A stretch of DNA of 64,000 nucleotides, taken from WHSW01 sp963742205 (lineage in GTDB: Bacteria > Actinomycetota > Thermoleophilia > Solirubrobacterales > 70-9). How positions within the stretch are numbered: position 1 is the stretch's first letter; each line of letters starts with the position of its first letter. The position numbers were made by a program, and so were the translations under genes. Positions 59,518-64,000 of this stretch are shown one piece after another. The stretch is from NCBI GenBank assembly GCA_963742205.1, contig CAVUKZ010000007.1:239088-303087 (forward strand). Reading direction: 5' to 3'. A model generated the notes under the pieces. It did not search any database and had not been told where the DNA came from. It saw nothing but the letters and a program-made list of their open reading frames with translations.

Positions 59518-61173
59518 TCAGTTCGCGTAGTTGATCGTCAGCGTGCCCTGGTCGTGCTCGCTGCGCTGCGACGTCGAGCTGCGCAGGTAGAGCTTCAGGA
59601 CCGCCCCGTTGGCGCGCGCGGGCGTGTTGATCTCCGGCAGCGAGACCGTGTCCGTGACGTAGTTGTTGTTGTTGCTGGTGCACGAGATCGGCGCGGCCGC
59701 CGACCCGTGGGTGCCGATCACCGTCGTCCCCTGCAGCACCTCCATGTACCAGCAGACGATGCCGCTCGTCACCCGGCGATAGCGGTGCACGAACGAGGCG
59801 CCCGAGACCGTGGCCCCGCTCGGCACGTACGTCGGGGCGGTGAGCTTCAGATAGCGGGTCGCGGCGAAGGCCGTCGTCCAGGTCGAGGCGCTCTGGTAGG
59901 TCAGCCCGCCGCTGGCGACCCACGGCCAGGAGCGGTCGGTGGTCCCGGTGTCGAGCCTGTCGGTGAACACGTCGTCGTAGAGCGTGAAGGCGCCCTGGGA
60001 GGTGTTGACCCCGACCGTCGCGAGGTCCACCACCGGCGCGCCGCTGAGCGTCGAGCGCATGTACACGCGGACGCGGAGGTCGTTGGCGATCGCGGTCGAG
60101 TTCACCTCGGGGAGCGGCGTCGAGAAGGTCGTTTGCGTCGCGCCGGTGACGCAGCCCACGGGGGTCGCCGTGCTCCCGTGGGTGCCGATCAGCGCATCGG
60201 TCGAGGCCCGGCGGACCTCGAAGTAGAAGCACGTCGTGTTGAGCGCGGCGGCCGCGTAGCGGAAGTCGAAGGTGGCGCTCGACGGCGTCGCGTTGCTCGG
60301 CAGCGCCGTCGCCTGGTCGAACACCAAGTAGCGGGTGGCGGCGAAGGCGGTAGCTGGCGCCGTCGTCGTCACCGTGCGGCCGTCCGAGGCGAAGGCGACC
60401 GGGTCGGAGGCGTTCACCTCGGCGCCGCCGGCCGAAGCGTCGTCGAGGTCCCAGGCGGTCGTGACGAGGGTCTGCGGCACGAGCACGGTGACCGGGGCGC
60501 TCGCGGTGTCGCCGAGGCTGCCGATCGCGTAGACGGTGTGGGCTCCGGCCGCCGTGCCGCTCGGCAGCGTGACGCTGACGTTCGCGGTGCCGTTCGCCGG
60601 GACCGGCGACGGAAGGATGCTGCCGGTGAGCACGGTGCCGGTGGTCGGGTTGTCGAGCCGGAAGCTGACCGTTTGGCCGTTGATGTAGTTGGTGATCTGG
60701 CCGGTGAGAGCGGCGGGGAGCGTGGTGACGGACGCAGGCGCGAGGCTCAGCGCGGGGGTGGCCACCGTGACCGCGGCGCTCGCGGCGCTCTCGGCGCCGC
60801 GCCAGTTGGCGTTCGCCGGCACCACCCGGTAGCGCCAGGTCCCGGGCGGGACGGCGTTCTCGGTGCAGGTGGTCACCGCGATCGTGCCCGAGCATGCGGA
60901 GCCGATCGTCTGCAGGTTGTTGGAGTTGTCGTAGCGCCTGACGATGTAGCCGGTCGGTGGCGCCCCGCCGGGGGGCGCGCTCCAGTTCACCGTCACGCTG
61001 CGGTTCGAGACGGAGGCCGTCGGCTGGGCCACGGTGCCCAGGCTGTTCGCCTTGGCGGCGGCCGAGCCGGACCCGCCCCTGGTCCAGGCCGCGTCGGCGG
61101 CCGCGGGCAGTAGCGCGAGCAGCACGCACACCCCGAGGGCAGCGGCGGCCCAACGGGCGCCGCCTCGAGCCAC
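59518..61173 (-). CDS. Large secreted protein with fibronectin type III and bacterial beta-sandwich domains
   Basis: A 551-residue exported protein. Signal peptide at about residues 8-29 (ALGVCVLLALLPAAADAAW), a Gly/Ser stretch (WTRGGSGSAAAKA), an FN3 domain at about residues 45-130 (SVNRSVTVNWSAPPGG-like), an Ig-like region to about 230, and two repeated halves with ATRYLVFDQAT and ATRYLKLTAPT that each end in an IGTHGS loop and a Cys. Probably a surface or structural protein. Last gene of a three-gene leftward operon. Confidence 0.72.
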   Translation of the reverse strand: MARGGARWAAAALGVCVLLALLPAAADAAWTRGGSGSAAAKANSLGTVAQPTASVSNRSVTVNWSAPPGGAPPTGYIVRRYDNSNNLQTIGSACSGTIAVTTCTENAVPPGTWRYRVVPANANWRGAESAASAAVTVATPALSLAPASVTTLPAALTGQITNYINGQTVSFRLDNPTTGTVLTGSILPSPVPANGTANVSVTLPSGTAAGAHTVYAIGSLGDTASAPVTVLVPQTLVTTAWDLDDASAGGAEVNASDPVAFASDGRTVTTTAPATAFAATRYLVFDQATALPSNATPSSATFDFRYAAAALNTTCFYFEVRRASTDALIGTHGSTATPVGCVTGATQTTFSTPLPEVNSTAIANDLRVRVYMRSTLSGAPVVDLATVGVNTSQGAFTLYDDVFTDRLDTGTTDRSWPWVASGGLTYQSASTWTTAFAATRYLKLTAPTYVPSGATVSGASFVHRYRRVTSGIVCWYMEVLQGTTVIGTHGSAAAPISCTSNNNNYVTDTVSLPEINTPARANGAVLKLYLRSSTSQRSEHDQGTLTINYAN

Positions 61174-61205
61174 CGTTGCGTCCTGAGGGCATCCTCACGG
61201 GCGCC

Positions 61206-61637
61206 TCACCAGCGCGGTCCGGGCACGGAAGCGAAGCGGGAAACGGCACCCTGGCACGCATCCGTGGTTGACGCGGCCATCGTCACCGGGATCTGGAGCG
61301 GCAAGACCCCGTGCGGCTGGGATCAGCGACCGCGTGGCCGGATCCGCTTCGTGTGGAGGTCGAGCCGGTCGGCAGACCCGGGACGGGATTGCGCACCCTC
61401 GTCTTCACCCAGCCGAGGCGCACCGGGCTGTCGGTGCGGTTGCGCGCCGTCGCGTTCAGCTGCCCGCTGGCACCTGGGTAGAGCCCGGTGACGTTGCCGC
61501 TGATCCGCACCGGCGGCCGCCCTTCGAGGCCCGCCCGGGTCGGCGGCGCCGGTGCCCGGGCCGCCAAGTGCGGCATAGGCTCCGACCGCGGCGCACAGGA
61601 GCGCCGCGAGCGCGATGGTTGTGATCGTCCCCTTCAT
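61206..61637 (-). CDS. Small secreted protein, frameshifted, related to its upstream neighbour
   Basis: A signal peptide (ITTIALAALLCAAVGAYAAL) followed in other frames by EGRPPVRISGNVTGLYPGA, GQLNATARNRTDSPVRLGWV and finally LPLQIPVTMAASTTDACQG, ending at 61206. The middle and end match the pattern of the gene at 61751-62230 (PNPYQVTV, then DGCQGATFTIP). At least two indels, near 61560 and 61340. Function unknown. Confidence 0.5.
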
Positions 61638-61750
61638 CGCCGACCGGCTCGCGCGGTCCGCGTGCGTCCCGGCGCGCCGAGGGCACGCCGGGCCGCAGCG
61701 GAACGCGCTACCGCCGGAGGCAGATGTCTATTCCTGGGTTTTCGCGGCCC

Positions 61751-62230
61751 CTAGCTGCTCGCGCCACTGAGCGCAACGGGGATCGTGAACGTCGCCCCCT
61801 GACAGCCATCCTCTGAGGCATTGGACATGTGAGCGGCGTTGTTGAGCGTGACGACGCCCGAGTTGCCGTTCGCCGGCACCACGATCGACAGACCGTGCTG
61901 GTCGTTGAGCGTGACCCCGGTGGTGGTGCACGTCCCGGTGCCGCCGGTGGCGGTGACCGAGCCGACTCCGGCCGTCACGTCGGTGACGGTGACCTGGTAC
62001 GGGTTCGGATTGTGGACGTTGAGCTTCACGGTCCCGTTCGCGCTCGGGAACAGGTCGGCCGTGGTCGAGGCTGAGGCGTCGACGGTCGACAGCGCCTGCG
62101 CCGTCCCCGCCTTCGCGTAGCCGCTGCCCGAGCCGTTGGTGGTCCAGGCGGCGTAGACGAGACCGACGACTCCCAGAACGAGGATCGTGATCGCCCCGCC
62201 AACCAGACGGGTCTTTCGCGTGAGTTGCAC
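61751..62230 (-). CDS. Secreted Gly/Ser/Thr-rich beta-sandwich protein
   Basis: A 159-residue protein starting at GTG 62230 after AAGGAG. A membrane/signal helix at about residues 10-29 (GGAITILVLGVVGLVYAAWT) is followed by SGSGYAKAGTAQALSTVDAS and a beta-rich domain with two Cys pairs (GTCTTTGVTL, DGCQGATFTI). The AAWTTNGSGSG motif after the helix resembles surface-fibre or SipW-type secreted proteins. First gene of the leftward operon, with a structured leader upstream. Confidence 0.65.
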   Translation of the reverse strand: MQLTRKTRLVGGAITILVLGVVGLVYAAWTTNGSGSGYAKAGTAQALSTVDASASTTADLFPSANGTVKLNVHNPNPYQVTVTDVTAGVGSVTATGGTGTCTTTGVTLNDQHGLSIVVPANGNSGVVTLNNAAHMSNASEDGCQGATFTIPVALSGASS

Positions 62231-62581
62231 GAGAGGGCTCCTTCCCCTAGATCGTTGCGGCGCGTGCCCGTGCGAGCCGCAGGGGACTCGCCCCCTCCGA
62301 AATCGTGGTCGCACGCTTACCTGGGGAGAAAGTCGGCCTGCTACTCCGATCCCTTTAGCCGAAATGAGGTAGTGCGGTTAGACGTTCCGGCCAATCGAAG
62401 GCTCGCGAGTCGCCACGTTGGGGCGCTCGACGCCGCCGCCGCCGGAACGCGTGCAAGCCGTGGGCCGCAGGCAGGGACCGCGGCAACCGCCGCGTAACAA
62501 CGTCGGGTCGAGCCGGAAGCGATCGTGTCGTAACCTGACCGAGGCGCGCCGGACCAAGGAACGCCGAAGGGAGAAACCGCT
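62231..62581. other. 351-base divergent intergenic region between the secreted-protein operon and clpX
   Basis: The left half (62245-62385) holds the structured leader of the leftward operon. The right half, 62400-62581, is the clpX leader; I see GAAGGGAGAAA as the ribosome-binding site but no clear -10/-35 pair and no reading frame of gene quality. Confidence 0.6.
62245..62362 (-). promoter_or_regulatory. Candidate structured RNA leader of the secreted-protein operon
   Basis: On the leftward transcript: a hairpin with 5-base arms (62358-62362 and 62333-62337) enclosing a 20-base loop with AAAGGGATCGG, then a 7-base stem CGTGCGA/TCGCACG (62309-62315 and 62269-62275) enclosing a 5-base hairpin (62292-62296 and 62281-62285). 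It ends about 15 bases before the AAGGAG of the first gene. It matches no riboswitch class I know. Confidence 0.45.
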
Positions 62582-63865
62582 GTGGCACGCCCGACCGACT
62601 CGAACGAGCAGCTCCTCTGCAGTTTCTGCGGAAAGTCCCAGCGCCAGGTCAAGAAGCTGATCGCCGGCCCCGGGGTCTACATCTGCGACGAGTGCATCGA
62701 TCTCTGCAACGAGATCATCGACGAGGAGCTCACCGCGCCGCCCTCGTTCGAGCTGGAGAGCCTGCCGAAGCCGGTCGAGATCTACGACGTCCTCCAGGAG
62801 TACGTCATCGGCCAGGAGAACGCCAAGCGCGTGCTCTCGGTCGCCGTCCACAGCCACTACAAGCGGTGCTGATGATGCACGGCGACGCCGAGTCCGAGGT
62901 CGAGATTGAGAAGTCGAACATCTTGCTCGTCGGCCCCACCGGCTGCGGCAAGACGTTGCTCGCCCGCACGCTGGCCCGCAGCCTCAACGTGCCGTTCGCC
63001 ATCGGCGACGCGACCACGCTGACCGAAGCCGGCTACGTCGGCGAAGACGTCGAGAACCTGCTGCTGAAGCTGCTCCACGCCGCCGACTTCGATATCGAAG
63101 CGGCCCAGCGCGGCATCTTGTACATCGACGAGATCGACAAGATCGGCAAGACGAGCCAGAACGTCTCGATCACTCGCGACGTCTCGGGCGAAGGCGTGCA
63201 GCAAGCGCTCCTCAAGATGCTCGAAGGCACGACTGCAAACGTTCCGCCGCAAGGTGGCCGCAAGCACCCCGAGCAGCAGTACATCCAGATCGACACGACG
63301 AACATCCTGTTCATCTGCGGTGGTACGTTCACGGGCGTCGACGACATCATCCGCAAGCGGCTCGGCAAGCGGTCGATCGGCTTCACGCAAGATCAGAAGT
63401 CGCACACCGACCTCGGCATGGCCGAGACGTTGCCGCACGTCAACGCCGACGACCTGATCGAGTTCGGCATGATCCCCGAACTGGTCGGCCGTCTGCCGGT
63501 GATCAGCGCACTGACGCCGCTCAACGAAGAAGCTCTAGTTCGCGTCCTCACCGAGCCGAAGAATGCGCTGACGAAGCAGTACGAGCGGCTCTTCTCGATG
63601 GAAGAAGCCACCTGAAGTTCACCGAGGAGCGCTCGAGGCAATCGCCAAGAAAGCCCGCGAACGCGAAACGGGCGCCCGTGGTCTGCGCTCGATCATCGAG
63701 CAGACGATGCTCGACATCATGTTCGACCTGCCCGAGCGCCGCGACGTCTCCAAGTGCGTCGTCACCAAGGACACGATCGAGCAGGGCCTGCGCCCGACGC
63801 TCGTCACCCAGGCGGTGCCGGCCGAGCCCGAGGTGGAGCTCGACGACGTCAGCGAATCCGCCTGA
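62582..63865 (+). CDS. clpX: ATP-dependent Clp protease ATP-binding subunit ClpX (frameshifts, central segment of different codon use)
   Basis: About 425 residues. N-terminal zinc finger CSFCGKSQ...CDEC at residues about 16-40; Walker A GPTGCGKTLLART; Walker B ILYIDEIDKIG; pore loop region ISFGGTF-like (ILFICGGTFTG); and C-terminal ARERETGARGLRS. Frame breaks lie at about 62868 (after HYKR), 63613 and 63632. Between the first two the codons change: GAA, CAA and TTG become common, and the protein (KLLHAADFDIEAAQRG, KIGKTSQNVSITRDV) recalls planctomycete ClpX. Start GTG 62582. Confidence 0.88.
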
Positions 63866-63877
63866 GCGGGGCGCGCC

Positions 63878-64000
63878 TTAGGTCTCGGCGCGCCAGGCGA
63901 CGTTGCCTGTGCCGCAGCCGGCGCCCGACGTAGTCTTGAAGGCGAAGCGGACCGTGCCCTTCACGGCCTTGCCGGCGCGCCGGAACTTGCCGGTGGCCTT
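63878..64000 (-). CDS. C-terminal end of a secreted hypothetical protein (cut by window edge)
   Basis: The last 40 residues are visible: KATGKFRRAGKAVKG then CGTGNVAWRAET and a stop (TAA). The pattern KATG(K/R)FR..G with a later Cys-x-(S/T)-G and W-x-A-R matches the end of the secreted protein at 46021-46464, so it is a paralogue. The N-terminus lies beyond the window. Confidence 0.6.
   Translation of the reverse strand, partial: KATGKFRRAGKAVKGTVRFAFKTTSGAGCGTGNVAWRAET

Noticed and set aside
1..64000. CRISPR arrays, insertion sequences, integrases, attachment sites
   Set aside because: No regularly spaced repeats, transposase or integrase motifs, or flanking direct repeats were found on either strand.

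Overview
The window is very GC-rich, prefers G/C-ending codons, often uses GTG or TTG starts, and packs genes into short overlapping operons. Gene content (GAF/PucR-type regulator, R2-like oxidase, DUF1059, DUF6457, group II truncated globin, TSUP and DMT exporters) fits an actinobacterium, most likely of the Thermoleophilia/Solirubrobacterales type. That placement is inference. About 25-30 likely single-base indels break otherwise intact genes, so I read this as a draft or metagenome-assembled contig; broken genes are reported whole with the frameshift positions.

Layout. 1-3.2 kb: molybdate uptake (modABC, leftward) with a HTH+TOBE regulator, divergent from DUF6457 and MOSC genes. 3.2-9.3 kb: TSUP permease, acyl-CoA ligase, molybdopterin oxidoreductase, DCC protein, DMT exporter. 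9.3-14.2 kb: GntR regulator, CPA1 antiporter, a membrane sensor fragment, a GAF/PucR-like regulator. 14.4-17.5 kb: Amt transporter with small membrane proteins, and a class I glutamine amidotransferase.

17.6-28.3 kb (set 1, rightward): glutamine-synthetase-like enzyme, class II amidotransferase, DUF1059 protein, R2-like ligand-binding oxidase (R2lox), GXGXG subunit, Fe-S-type FMN glutamate-synthase subunit, an unrecognised 147-residue protein, two DAO-type flavoproteins, an MDR oxidoreductase and an MBL-fold protein. I think this is the most novel part: a gamma-glutamyl-amine/N-alkylglutamate type pathway that carries an R2lox oxidase of unknown substrate.

28.3-41.6 kb (set 2): a divergent pair of operons that looks like a complete N-methylglutamate pathway. 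Leftward are soxDAGB-type (mgd-like) dehydrogenase genes followed by formate-THF ligase and a cyclohydrolase; rightward are gmaS-mgsABC and then an NAD-dependent formate dehydrogenase. Together they could take a methylamine methyl group to methylene-THF, formate and CO2. A 17-bp motif is shared between the upstream regions of sets 1 and 2, which suggests common control.

41.6-46 kb: molybdenum cofactor genes (mobA, moeA, a probable moaD-moaE-moaC fusion, mogA), a globin and a DUF2283 protein. 46-57.3 kb: secreted proteins, ECF sigma factor plus ogt, a small HTH regulator with a strong promoter, lemA, corA, ctaG, spermidine-synthase-like protein, aldehyde dehydrogenase, serine hydrolase, aldo/keto reductase. 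57.4-64 kb: tig-clpP-clpX protein quality control genes, interrupted by a leftward operon of secreted Gly/Ser/Thr-rich proteins; clpX has a central segment of foreign-looking codon use. No tRNA, rRNA, CRISPR array or insertion sequence was seen.
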